Positions 50,343 through 58,948 of a DNA stretch of 64,000 nt are shown in pieces. The notes beneath the pieces are model-generated. The model worked only from the letters and a program-made list of their open reading frames with translations, was not told the DNA's origin and made no database searches. A program made the translations under genes and the position numbers. Positions within the stretch are counted from its first letter, which is position 1. Each line of letters opens with the position of its first letter. The DNA is taken from NCBI RefSeq assembly GCF_001281525.1, contig NZ_LGCI01000002.1, positions 186,001 to 250,000 of the forward strand, given 5' to 3'. Source of the DNA: Lysinibacillus macroides. GTDB taxonomy: Bacteria; Bacillota; Bacilli; Bacillales_A; Planococcaceae.

Positions 50343-51725
50343 ATGACGAACTTACAGCAACTAGATGCTTATTTCGCGGAACATCGTGAGGCACATTTAG
50401 AAGAATTAAAGGAGTTTTTACGAATTCCAAGCATTAGTTCTTTATCTGAACATAAGGAAGATATTCAACATGCCGCAAAATGGCTAGCGGGTACATTTGA
50501 AAAACTAAATCTTGAAAATATCTCTATTATGGCAACAGAGGGACACCCTGTCGTCTATGCTGATTGGCTACACGCAGAGGGCAAGCCAACGATTTTATTT
50601 TATGGTCACTATGATGTCCAGCCTGTTGACCCCTTACATTTATGGGAAAGCGAGCCGTTTAACCCATCAATTCGTGATAATAAATTATTTGCTCGTGGGG
50701 CTAGTGATGATAAAGGGCAAGTGTTTATGCACTTAAAAATGATTGAGGCTCTATTTGCTACAACAGGCACTTTACCTGTCAATGTGAAATTTATTTATGA
50801 AGGTGAAGAGGAAATTGGCAGCCCCCACCTACCTGCCTTTGTTGAACAGCATAAAGAAAAATTAGCAGCAGATTTAATTTTAATTTCTGATACGGGGCTA
50901 TATGGTCCTGGTAAGCCTGCGGTCTGCTACGGGCTGCGTGGTTTGACGGGTATTCAAATTGATATTCGCGCTGCTAAAGGAGATTTGCATTCGGGTCTTT
51001 ATGGTGGAGGTGTGCAAAATGCCATTCATGCATTAGCTGAAATTTTGGCATCCTTCCGTGATGAGCAGGGTACAATCCAAGTTGAGGGCTTTTATGACAA
51101 AGTATTACCATTAACAGAAGAAGAGCGTGAGGCTTATCGTGCACTTAGCTTTGATGAGGAAGCTGTGAAACAGGAAGTTGGCGTACAAGAATTAGTTGGT
51201 GAACCTGGGTTTTCTTATTTAGAACGTACTTGGGCTCGTCCAACATTAGAGGTGAATGGTGTATTCGGTGGCTTCTCAGGTGAAGGGATTAAAACGGTAC
51301 TACCTGCTGAGGCTGGTGCTAAAATTACATGCCGTCTTGTGCCAAATCAAGAGCCAGACGAAATTGTTGCACTTTTAAAGGCACATGTTGAAAAGCATAA
51401 GCCTGCTGGTGTAGAAATAAATATTTCTGAATTTGATAAAGGTCGTCCATTCCTAACACCTTTCAATCATCCATTTATTCAAGCGGCTGGACGTTCTTAT
51501 GAAAAAGTGTACAATGTCCCAACTGCCTATACACGTGGTGGAGGCTCTATTCCGATTGTAGCTGCATTTGATGAAATTTTAGAATTACCTGTTGTCTTAA
51601 TGGGCTTTGGTTTATCAAGTGAAAATTTTCATGCACCAAATGAGCACTTCCATTTAGAAAACTTTGATAAGGGCTTACGTGTATTAAGCGATTATCTATA
51701 CGAAGTTGCAGAATTACAAAAATAA
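50343..51725 (+). CDS. M20 family dipeptidase
   Basis: 460-residue metallopeptidase of the CNDP2/PepV-like M20 group. Metal-site motifs: LFYGHYDVQPVDP near 85, RGASDDKGQVF near 118, and FIYEGEEEIGSPHL near 150; the lid domain includes RAAKGDLHSGLYGG, and the last zinc ligand lies in GLSSENFHAPNEHF. ATG with AAAGAGGG upstream. Releases free amino acids from dipeptides in the cytoplasm. Monocistronic, with promoter and terminator. Confidence 0.9.
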   Translation: MTNLQQLDAYFAEHREAHLEELKEFLRIPSISSLSEHKEDIQHAAKWLAGTFEKLNLENISIMATEGHPVVYADWLHAEGKPTILFYGHYDVQPVDPLHLWESEPFNPSIRDNKLFARGASDDKGQVFMHLKMIEALFATTGTLPVNVKFIYEGEEEIGSPHLPAFVEQHKEKLAADLILISDTGLYGPGKPAVCYGLRGLTGIQIDIRAAKGDLHSGLYGGGVQNAIHALAEILASFRDEQGTIQVEGFYDKVLPLTEEEREAYRALSFDEEAVKQEVGVQELVGEPGFSYLERTWARPTLEVNGVFGGFSGEGIKTVLPAEAGAKITCRLVPNQEPDEIVALLKAHVEKHKPAGVEINISEFDKGRPFLTPFNHPFIQAAGRSYEKVYNVPTAYTRGGGSIPIVAAFDEILELPVVLMGFGLSSENFHAPNEHFHLENFDKGLRVLSDYLYEVAELQK

Positions 51726-51730
51726 TAAAC

Positions 51731-51766
51731 AAATCCCTTCGCTCCTCATTCGCGAAGGGATTTTCT
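51731..51766 (+). terminator. Terminator after the dipeptidase gene
   Basis: A perfect 12-bp stem (AAATCCCTTCGC/GCGAAGGGATTT) followed by TTCTTTTC; it probably also serves the convergent nitroreductase gene. Confidence 0.88.
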
Positions 51767-51771
51767 TTTCA

Positions 51772-52347
51772 CTATTGCTCACCAAAAATGGTCACAATTT
51801 CTGCCGCTGATTTACGTTCTTTTCCTTTTGGCACTTCATCAAAATAACCAACTTGTAGCATGGCAATCACACGCTCTCCTGGCTGCACCTTTAAAGCTTC
51901 ACGGAATTTAGGTTGATCTAAGAAGGCTGGTGTTTTCCAGCAAGATCCGATGCCTCTATCCCACGCCAACAATTGAATATTTTGAATAAAAATACTTGCT
52001 GCCGCATAATCTTCTAAGCGCTCTTTTTGACGCACATCCTCTGGCACAATCACAAAGGCATAGCCACCAGGAGTAGTAAATTTCTCCATTTGCTTGCCCA
52101 ATGTTTCACTTGATAGCTCTTGCCATTTAGGTATAGCTAAGTCACGCAATAATTCATGAAGCTTTGCTAATTCCTCACCACACGCAACCACTAAACGCCA
52201 TGGCTCCCGGTTGCCATGATTGGGTGCCCATACAGCATCATCAACAATAGCCAGTAAATCCTCACGATCTACAGGCTGGCCATTAAACTTTTTAATGGAA
52301 CGACGTTGAATAATGGCATCTTTAACAGATAAAATTTGTTCGCTCAT
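51772..52347 (-). CDS. Nitroreductase family protein
   Basis: 191-residue FMN-dependent nitroreductase. N-terminal IIQRRSIKKFNGQPVDRED and DDAVWAPNHGNREPWRLVVA are the family FMN-binding regions; GIGSCWKTPAFLDQ lies near 135. ATG 52347 has AAGGAG 8 nt upstream; the ATG seven codons earlier overlaps it. Oxygen-insensitive reduction of nitro compounds or quinones; natural substrate unknown. Confidence 0.9.
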   Translation of the reverse strand: MSEQILSVKDAIIQRRSIKKFNGQPVDREDLLAIVDDAVWAPNHGNREPWRLVVACGEELAKLHELLRDLAIPKWQELSSETLGKQMEKFTTPGGYAFVIVPEDVRQKERLEDYAAASIFIQNIQLLAWDRGIGSCWKTPAFLDQPKFREALKVQPGERVIAMLQVGYFDEVPKGKERKSAAEIVTIFGEQ

Positions 52348-52443
52348 ATCCCATTCTCCTTCTACCATAAGACAGCATATTATAGTTTGTCTCTTCTATC
52401 TTTCACATTATCATAAAATCATATGCTTTAAAACTATCTCTTT

Positions 52444-52938
52444 CTAAGCAAAGCTATCATCTATATGATAGAAAAAATAAGTCATACTTGGCGTATACGC
52501 AGTCGAATCCTCGTACAAATACGGTCGATGAATACTATCTGAGGTATGAGCATTCACATAAGGCACGCCATTTTGAATACTTGTCACAATAACAGAGTGG
52601 TCAATTCTTCCATTCCCTTGAAAATCATAAAAAATAACATCTCCAAGCTCTAGCTCCTCTGCATATTGGACCCGTCTACCCTTCAATCCAGTTGTAGATC
52701 CTTCTAAATACCACCTTAATGAATGGGCAACAGACCAGCTAAAGCTCCAATTTCCTTGTTGAATCCACCAGCCCTTCTCTCGATTTGGCGCTCCTCGCAT
52801 TGGCGCCCCTCCTGCAAGTAAGCATTGAGAAATATAATTTGTGCAATCTACATCAAAGTTTGGAAAAGCTGGATTACGTCTATTCCACCAATAATTGGCG
52901 TATTGGACAGCAGCCTGTCGATCGTACATCTTTGCCAT
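52444..52938 (-). CDS. Putative cysteine amidase domain protein
   Basis: 164-residue protein matching the putative amidase domain (amidase_6) common in Bacilli. Catalytic Cys in FDVDCTNYISQCLLAGG (about 32) and His in GRIDHSVIVTSI (about 114), with YVNAHTSD following. There is no signal peptide, so it is cytoplasmic or a spore protein; homologous domains often occur in exported cell-wall or spore proteins. The ribosome site is a run of eight G, which could vary in length. Confidence 0.85.
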   Translation of the reverse strand: MAKMYDRQAAVQYANYWWNRRNPAFPNFDVDCTNYISQCLLAGGAPMRGAPNREKGWWIQQGNWSFSWSVAHSLRWYLEGSTTGLKGRRVQYAEELELGDVIFYDFQGNGRIDHSVIVTSIQNGVPYVNAHTSDSIHRPYLYEDSTAYTPSMTYFFYHIDDSFA

Positions 52939-53157
52939 ACATCCCCCCCCTCACCCCATCATATGTTTAGAGAGGTATTTCTAGTAGAGCTATGTATATC
53001 GCAACATTGGGGTACTTCACTCGTTAGGTCCTTACTCATATTCTTACTAAAAGCAGGGGTATTCAGCTTGATCCTTTCCATTTTTCAGAGTATTTTTGCT
53101 ACAATAAAAATAATAGAATAATCAAGTTCTAGCTTAAGACCAGAGGGGATGTTGAAT

Positions 53158-54180
53158 GTGAAGCAACATGCTGAGAAAGAAATTTTACAACCTACTTTTT
53201 TATGCGATAAAAAGGGTAATTTAAACCCCGCAGCCATTGGATTTGCCCGAAAGCCCGTTATTCATAGCAATTTAAGCGGCCATATTATGCGTAAAAAGAA
53301 ATGGAATTATTGGTGTGTGTATGGTGATGAAATCCTATTTTCTGCCACGATTAGTCATTTGGATTATGCAGCGGTCTGCTTCGTCTATTTCCTTGAGTAT
53401 GAAACACAGCGCTATTTTGAAAAAACAATAACGATTCCCTTCGGTGGTAAATTAAAAATGCCTACACAAGTTTTAGAATCTGTCTCATTTAAAAATAGCG
53501 AAATGATGATTGATATGACATACATGCAAAATAAAACCTACTTGTCCGTTTCTATCCCTAACTTTGATGGAGAAGTTTTATGTGCAAAGCTTGTCGTTCA
53601 ACATCCCCCAACAGATGAAACCTTAAATGTAGTCATCCCTTGGAATCGAAAGACATTTCAATTTACAGGCAAACATCATATCCTCCCTACTTCTGGTACT
53701 GTTACAATAGGTACTCGCCGTTTTATCTTCACACCAGAGGAAAACTTTGCTGTGTTAGATTATGGACGAGGGGTCTGGCCTCGTGATGCGATATGGAATT
53801 GGGGAATGGCCTCTCAGCGGGTTCGTGGAAGACGTATTGGGCTTAATCTAGGCGGTAAATGGACAGATGGCACAGGTATGACGGAAAATGCTGTGTTTGT
53901 TGATGGTAAAATGACAAAAATACATGAGGATTTGATTTTTCAATATGATCGAGAGGATTATATGCAGCGCTGGAAAGTGAAAACCAAATTTTCGAAGCAA
54001 GTTTCATTAACATTTTCACCGTTTTTTGAACGTGTAGCCCGCACAAATGTAAAGCTGGTTAAATCAGAGGTACATCAATTATTTGGTTATTATGACGGTG
54101 CGATTTTACTCGATAATGGCGAAACATTAATCATTCAGCAAATGCTCGGCTGTATTGAGGAACATCATGCAAAATGGTAA
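53158..54180 (+). CDS. DUF2804 domain-containing protein
   Basis: About 340-residue protein of the DUF2804 family, recognised by FAVLDYGRGVWPRDAIWNWG (about 200-219) and GLNLGGKWTDGTGMTENAVF (about 233-252). The fold is predicted beta-rich, possibly lipocalin-like. Start likely GTG 53158, with AGAGGGG 9 nt upstream; ATG 53149 directly abuts that site. Function unknown. Confidence 0.85.
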   Translation: MKQHAEKEILQPTFLCDKKGNLNPAAIGFARKPVIHSNLSGHIMRKKKWNYWCVYGDEILFSATISHLDYAAVCFVYFLEYETQRYFEKTITIPFGGKLKMPTQVLESVSFKNSEMMIDMTYMQNKTYLSVSIPNFDGEVLCAKLVVQHPPTDETLNVVIPWNRKTFQFTGKHHILPTSGTVTIGTRRFIFTPEENFAVLDYGRGVWPRDAIWNWGMASQRVRGRRIGLNLGGKWTDGTGMTENAVFVDGKMTKIHEDLIFQYDREDYMQRWKVKTKFSKQVSLTFSPFFERVARTNVKLVKSEVHQLFGYYDGAILLDNGETLIIQQMLGCIEEHHAKW

Positions 54181-54181
54181 G

Positions 54182-54207
54182 GGAAGCGTTGAATCACTAA
54201 CGCTTCC
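54182..54207. terminator. Hairpin between convergent genes
   Basis: A perfect 9-bp stem (GGAAGCGTT/AACGCTTCC) with an 8-nt loop, between the DUF2804 and GDPD genes. No strong T-tract, so termination is uncertain. Confidence 0.45.
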
Positions 54208-54218
54208 ATTCCGTCATT

Positions 54219-54935
54219 CTAACGCAAAGCCTCCAACATTTGGACTGGATCATCTGTAAATATTGCCTGTACGCCAAGCTGCTGCAGGCGTCGAGCATCC
54301 TGCTTATTATTTACTGTATACACACGTACAATCGCTCCTTCGTCAAGAGCTAATCGTATTGATTTGCGAAATGCTGTGGACACATGGACATGCAATGCTT
54401 TAGCTGGTATAAGAGCAGTATACGTTGTAAAATCCACAAGCACCTCTGCAAACAATGGTGCAATGTCAATATACGGTGCGATCTGTGCAACGGTTTGTAA
54501 GGATTCATGGTTAAAGGAGGAAATAATAACCCTCTCTATCATTTGATGGGTAGCAACTTCCTTTAATACAAGCGATTCAATCCCCTCATATGCAAACACA
54601 TCTGTTTTTAGCTCAATATTAATGCGATGATGTGTACCTGCGAAAAGCTCTAATACTTCCCCCAATGTTGGAATGCGCTCATTTTCATATTGTGGTGAAA
54701 ACCATGAACCAAAATCAAATTTCCGCAATTGCTGCAATGTAAAATCCTTTACATAGCCAGAGCCATTGGAGGTACGATCTATCGTTTCATCGTGAATAAC
54801 CACTACCTCTCTATCTGCTGTTACATGTACATCCAGCTCAATTCCCGCAATAGGAAGGTCAGCTGCTGCTTGAAATGCCGCAATTGTATTTTCAGGATAA
54901 TGTATGGAAACACCCCGATGTGCAAAAATATCCAA
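54219..54935 (-). CDS. Glycerophosphodiester phosphodiesterase
   Basis: 238-residue cytoplasmic GDPD (UgpQ/YqiK type). Catalytic motifs FAHRGVSIHYPENTIAAF and GIELDVHVTADREVVVIHDE carry the two His and metal-binding Glu/Asp residues; the C-terminal VYTVNNKQDARRLQQLGVQA completes the barrel. TTG start with GAGGGG 9 nt upstream. No signal peptide. Releases glycerol-3-phosphate from glycerophosphodiesters. Confidence 0.92.
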   Translation of the reverse strand: MDIFAHRGVSIHYPENTIAAFQAAADLPIAGIELDVHVTADREVVVIHDETIDRTSNGSGYVKDFTLQQLRKFDFGSWFSPQYENERIPTLGEVLELFAGTHHRINIELKTDVFAYEGIESLVLKEVATHQMIERVIISSFNHESLQTVAQIAPYIDIAPLFAEVLVDFTTYTALIPAKALHVHVSTAFRKSIRLALDEGAIVRVYTVNNKQDARRLQQLGVQAIFTDDPVQMLEALR

Positions 54936-55066
54936 CTATATCAGCCCCTCTTTACTCATTTTCACCTCAACATCATCAGCATTTAGCTTTCACTTGCTGG
55001 TCCATATTTTATATAGTAGTATGGTAATCTACTTTGAAATTGTAAGTACCTAGGAGGTGCTAAAAA

Positions 55067-57295
55067 ATGACTGTACCACATCCAGATTTTCAGGCTGAAA
55101 TGAAGCGACTGGCATATACCCAAAGTTATATGCAGCAAATTTTAAACGAATCACAAAGAGATTTACGATCCGCTCAAGAAAATATTCGCCAATCCATGGC
55201 AGACCTTGATTACCTTGATTCAAGTTTAAGCTATCTAAATATTTTAACAAATGCTAGATTTTTTGAAATGGCTCGTACTCAAAAGGAAGGTTTAGAAGCT
55301 ATTCAAAAGAAGCCGTACTTCGCTAGAATCCACTTTCAAAAAATAGGTGATCCTGAGGAATTTCTCTATATAGGAAAAACCTCTCTCTTTCATCGTGAAA
55401 CACATGAGCCAATCATTGTTGATTGGCGTTCACCTGTAGCGAATGTCTATTATGATGGGCGTCTTGGTGATATGGAATATAATGTACGCGGCGAAATTCA
55501 TAAAGGACACTTGTTTGCCAAAAGACAATATAAAATCGAGAATGGTGAATTACTCGATATCCGTGATATTGACTTAACCACAAATGATGAATTACTACAA
55601 GAAGCATTAGCAGGTAAAGCAGATGTTCGTCTAACTGAAATTGTTTCAACAATTCAAAAAGAGCAAAATGACATTATTCGTGCTCATTTACGCCAACCTA
55701 TTATTGTCCAAGGTGCAGCAGGTAGTGGAAAAACAACCATTGCTCTACACAGAATATCGTATTTCCTCTATACAATGGGTGAACACTTCAACCCTGAACA
55801 GCTCATGATTTTAGCACCGAATAAGCTATTTATTGATTATATAGGTGATGTTTTACCAGAACTTGGGGTCGATAAAATTTGTCAAACTACATTTGCTGAC
55901 TATGTTCTTGCTGCCACTAAATTAAAGCTAAAGCTTCAAAATCCAAATGAACGGCTAGAATCGCTTGTAGCAGGAGAAAGCAACCCATCCACTGCCTGGA
56001 TAGCTGAAGCCAAAGGTTCACTTTATTACCGTGATATCATTGAACGCTATATTCAAAAAATAGAGCAAGCCATCGCTGGGCAATTTGAGGATGTTTATAT
56101 CGAAAAATACCGTATTATGCGAGCCTCGCATCTTAAAAAGCTATTTTTATACGAATTCTCTTATATGCCTATCGAAAAAAGACTGGCACATATTAAAAAG
56201 GTAGTAGCCAGCCATGTTCGCCAGAAAAAGCAGGCTGTCTTGGCTACACTCCATAAAAAGTATGATGAAGCATTAGGTAAAGCTTTAAACGGTATTCGAG
56301 ATGATGACAAACGACGACGTGTTGTGACAAGGTTTATTGATGAGCGTGATGAACGAATTCCTGCTATTGAAAAAGAGACAAAATCAACAGCAACCGTTTA
56401 TATGCGGCGCTTTGCCAAGCATAATATCAAAACGCTCTATCGTAACCTTCTTACAAATGCAGATCTTGTAGCAGAGCTTGCGCCTGAATGGCATTATCTC
56501 GAACAGCAGCAATTTTTGCAGATACATCGCAAAGAGCAATGGGCACTTGAGGATTTAGCCGCACTTTATTATTTACAGGCACGGATCAAAGGCATTGCAG
56601 ATGAATGGAAAATGCGTGTTGTCTTTATTGATGAAGTACAGGATTATAGCCTATTTCAGCTTGCTGCTTTAAAAACAGGTCTCGGTACAGACATGTTCAC
56701 AATGGTTGGGGATTTAGCTCAGGGTATCCATAGCTATCGCTCACTTACTTCATGGGAGCCTGTCCAAAATTTATTTCCCCGTGCAAGTTTCTGCACATTA
56801 CAAAAAAGCTATCGAACAACCATTGAAATTATGGAAGTTGCGAACCAAATTTTAGCACAGATGGATGAACAGCTTCCATTAGTAGAGCCAGTTGTTCGTC
56901 ATGGCAATGTACCAAGCTTTATTCAGGCGGCTACCTTCGATGCCTTACAAATTAAAGACATTTTTAATATGATTCGTCAATATGGACATCGTTCGGTTGC
57001 TTTAATTTGCAAAACGACTGCTGAAGCAACCGCAATGCAACAGACACTTACAGACCAGCATATTGCCTCACAACTGTTAACTGAAAATGACACAATCAAT
57101 CAGGATATGCTGCTTGTTGTGCCAAGTCATCTTGCTAAAGGGCTAGAATTTGATGCTGTAATCGTTGCTGCCTTTGACACGCCTTTTTATGATACAGCCA
57201 TTGATCGAAAGCTTCTGTATGTTGCCCTTACAAGAGCTATGCATGAGCTCTATTTAATCGGCCCATCAAAAGGTACATTTTTATTAGAAAATTAA
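55067..57295 (+). CDS. helD: RNA polymerase recycling motor ATPase HelD
   Basis: 742-residue SF1-like ATPase. The N-terminal coiled coil (1-70) inserts into the RNA polymerase secondary channel in known homologues. Walker A VQGAAGSGKTTIALHR near 215, motif II VVFIDEVQDYSLFQ near 521, motif V VVPSHLAKGLEFDAVIVAAFD near 684, and VI RKLLYVALTRAMHEL. Removes stalled RNA polymerase from nucleic acid. ATG with AGGAGGTG upstream; strong terminator after. Confidence 0.95.
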   Translation: MTVPHPDFQAEMKRLAYTQSYMQQILNESQRDLRSAQENIRQSMADLDYLDSSLSYLNILTNARFFEMARTQKEGLEAIQKKPYFARIHFQKIGDPEEFLYIGKTSLFHRETHEPIIVDWRSPVANVYYDGRLGDMEYNVRGEIHKGHLFAKRQYKIENGELLDIRDIDLTTNDELLQEALAGKADVRLTEIVSTIQKEQNDIIRAHLRQPIIVQGAAGSGKTTIALHRISYFLYTMGEHFNPEQLMILAPNKLFIDYIGDVLPELGVDKICQTTFADYVLAATKLKLKLQNPNERLESLVAGESNPSTAWIAEAKGSLYYRDIIERYIQKIEQAIAGQFEDVYIEKYRIMRASHLKKLFLYEFSYMPIEKRLAHIKKVVASHVRQKKQAVLATLHKKYDEALGKALNGIRDDDKRRRVVTRFIDERDERIPAIEKETKSTATVYMRRFAKHNIKTLYRNLLTNADLVAELAPEWHYLEQQQFLQIHRKEQWALEDLAALYYLQARIKGIADEWKMRVVFIDEVQDYSLFQLAALKTGLGTDMFTMVGDLAQGIHSYRSLTSWEPVQNLFPRASFCTLQKSYRTTIEIMEVANQILAQMDEQLPLVEPVVRHGNVPSFIQAATFDALQIKDIFNMIRQYGHRSVALICKTTAEATAMQQTLTDQHIASQLLTENDTINQDMLLVVPSHLAKGLEFDAVIVAAFDTPFYDTAIDRKLLYVALTRAMHELYLIGPSKGTFLLEN

Positions 57296-57321
57296 AAAGT
57301 CGCTAGCACGGCGACTTTTTT
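57294..57321 (+). terminator. Terminator of helD
   Basis: A perfect 10-bp stem (AAAAAGTCGC/GCGACTTTTT) with a short loop and T-run, overlapping the helD stop codon. Confidence 0.9.
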
Positions 57322-57330
57322 CATCCATTA

Positions 57331-57453
57331 TCAATTTCTTGGTGGCAGCTTATAAAACTTGCCTTTTGACAGATAGGCTTTCACTACTTTCCACCATGAA
57401 CGAGGGGCTTCTTTTGGAGGAGATTTCTTTTTTGGCAATGCTGGCATACGCAT
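57331..57453 (-). CDS. Small basic protein, 40 residues
   Basis: ATG 57453, with GGGAG 8 nt upstream, opens a 40-codon frame. The product begins MRMPALPKKKSPPKEAPRSW and continues with WKVVKAYLSKGKFYKLPPRN: strongly basic, Pro-rich at the start, with an amphipathic WWKVVKAYL segment. An upstream in-frame ATG (57474) lacks a ribosome site. It is convergent with helD and followed upstream by an independent terminator. Family not recognised; RNA, DNA or membrane binding is possible. Confidence 0.6.
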   Translation of the reverse strand: MRMPALPKKKSPPKEAPRSWWKVVKAYLSKGKFYKLPPRN

Positions 57454-57514
57454 ACTCACGACTCCCTTCACCATGCTTATTAATACTATATGACGATAGT
57501 TCGCAAATATGATT

Positions 57515-57559
57515 AAAAAGGCGAGAAGTTTATGTTAAACGCCACTCCTCGCCTTTTTT
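57515..57559 (-). terminator. Terminator after the tandem GNAT gene
   Basis: Stem AAAAAGGCGAG/CTCGCCTTTTT with a T-run on both strands; just after the stop codon at 57561. Confidence 0.85.
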
Positions 57560-57560
57560 G

Positions 57561-58427
57561 CTATTGTTTTACATAATAATCAATTTGCTGTGCCTTCATA
57601 AAGCCAGCTTTTTCATAAACAGATAATGCTTTTATATTATCAATTTCTACATCCAGCATGACAAACTTTGCACCAATTTTACTTGCATAATCCTTTGAAA
57701 ATGCTAATAATGCTGTGCCAATTCCTTGCCCTTCATAATGTGGATGAACAGCAAGTGCAGTTACCCATTGAATCTCACTTTCCTGGGCTGTTGTCACTGT
57801 TCCGACTATTTCCCCATCACGGTAAGCAACCCAAAGCTCTCGCCCAGTTGTTGATGTATTAAAAGCAATCAATTCTACAGATTCCTCTGGTAAATCTCCA
57901 AAGGCTTCACTATAAATCGTTATTAGCTCAGCCTGCTCATGATTGTAAGGCTGAATACTTATATTATGTTGTAATACAACTGGCTCTGCTTTTGTTTCTA
58001 ACGTGGCTTCGGAAAAGCTATAGATAAAGCCTCTATTTTCAATAAATGTATGACCATAAGGAGAACCATCAATAACAACGGCTAATTGCCCCTCTGCCCC
58101 TCTGTCGTTTAAACCTGCTTGTATCCCCTCCACCAAGACAGTGCCAATTCCTTTTTGTCGATAGGCAGGTGATATGACGAGTGACCACTCATATGTATGA
58201 AGTCCCATTAAATCAATAGCACTCGCAGCTCCTACTAGTACATCCTTGTCATCCTCATATGCAAGCACCATAAAGCCCTTTGATTCAAAGGAGCTAGCCA
58301 TTGGTATATTCATCACCGTTTCATAGACACGATAATCATGGCTTGTTGCTTCTTCACATAATAATTTTAATTCCTTCAGTGTTTCTCCATCTAATGGGAA
58401 AGACACTGTTATTACTGAAATATTCAT
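57561..58427 (-). CDS. Tandem GNAT-domain acetyltransferase
   Basis: 288 residues with two GNAT units. Acetyl-CoA loops: SPAYRQKGIGTVLVEGIQ near 86-103 and HPHYEGQGIGTALLAFSK near 227-244. The second unit has the full LDVEIDNIKALSVYEKAGF ending; the first is less conserved. ATG with GGAGTAGAGG just upstream. Substrate unknown. A 48-bp perfect palindrome lies 25 bp upstream of its start, in the leader or promoter. Confidence 0.88.
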   Translation of the reverse strand: MNISVITVSFPLDGETLKELKLLCEEATSHDYRVYETVMNIPMASSFESKGFMVLAYEDDKDVLVGAASAIDLMGLHTYEWSLVISPAYRQKGIGTVLVEGIQAGLNDRGAEGQLAVVIDGSPYGHTFIENRGFIYSFSEATLETKAEPVVLQHNISIQPYNHEQAELITIYSEAFGDLPEESVELIAFNTSTTGRELWVAYRDGEIVGTVTTAQESEIQWVTALAVHPHYEGQGIGTALLAFSKDYASKIGAKFVMLDVEIDNIKALSVYEKAGFMKAQQIDYYVKQ

Positions 58428-58948
58428 CCTCTACTCCGTTTCTGTCTCAGACTATTGCCAGTCTATTTTATTGTTATAACAATAAAATAGACTGGCAATA
58501 AAATCCTCTACTAATCAAAATTTTACCTTAAATTAGCGCATAATAAAAGGATTTATACTATAACAAATCCTTGAAATAACTAAATTTCACTAGTTATTAA
58601 TCATGGTATTCAAGTTTAAAAAGGAAATTTACTAAGTTACTTTAAAACTACATACTATGCATACTTTCCTGTAACAAAAGATAAGTTGGTGCTTCATTCT
58701 CAAATAGTCTCACTAGCGCTGCCTCCATTCATTTATATGATAAAATCACCGGAAAGGATTTTTTAGTTAATTTACACAATTATCCCATTTTATTAAATAA
58801 AGAGAGATCGACTTTAGTATGTGCTAAAATACCCTTTCTGATTTTTAGTAAAGAAGCCAACATGTAATAAATAATAGAGAAGATGTGTCTGAAAAATTAT
58901 TTTAAGGCACACCCTCTCGCTAAAAAGTTTTAAGCATCTGTCTATTAT
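58428..58948. other. Intergenic region with a long palindrome
   Basis: 521 bp without a convincing gene. It holds the 48-bp palindrome at 58453-58500, a smaller inverted repeat AAGGATT/AATCCTT at 58547-58573, and near 58880-58920 an imperfect hairpin that may end the ABC exporter transcript. Several short frames are A+T-rich and lack ribosome sites. Confidence 0.5.
58453..58500. repeat. 48-bp perfect palindrome
   Basis: Each 24-nt arm is the exact reverse complement of the other with no loop (left arm begins TATTGCCAGTCTATTTTA; centre TTGTTATAACAA). Its position 25 bp before the GNAT start codon suggests a very stable leader hairpin or an operator; the TTGTTATAACAA core resembles MarR-type sites. 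Confidence 0.85.

Noticed and set aside
55067..57295. HelD as a DNA-repair or phage-defence helicase
   Set aside because: The N-terminal coiled coil, motif set and length match the RNA polymerase recycling factor HelD.
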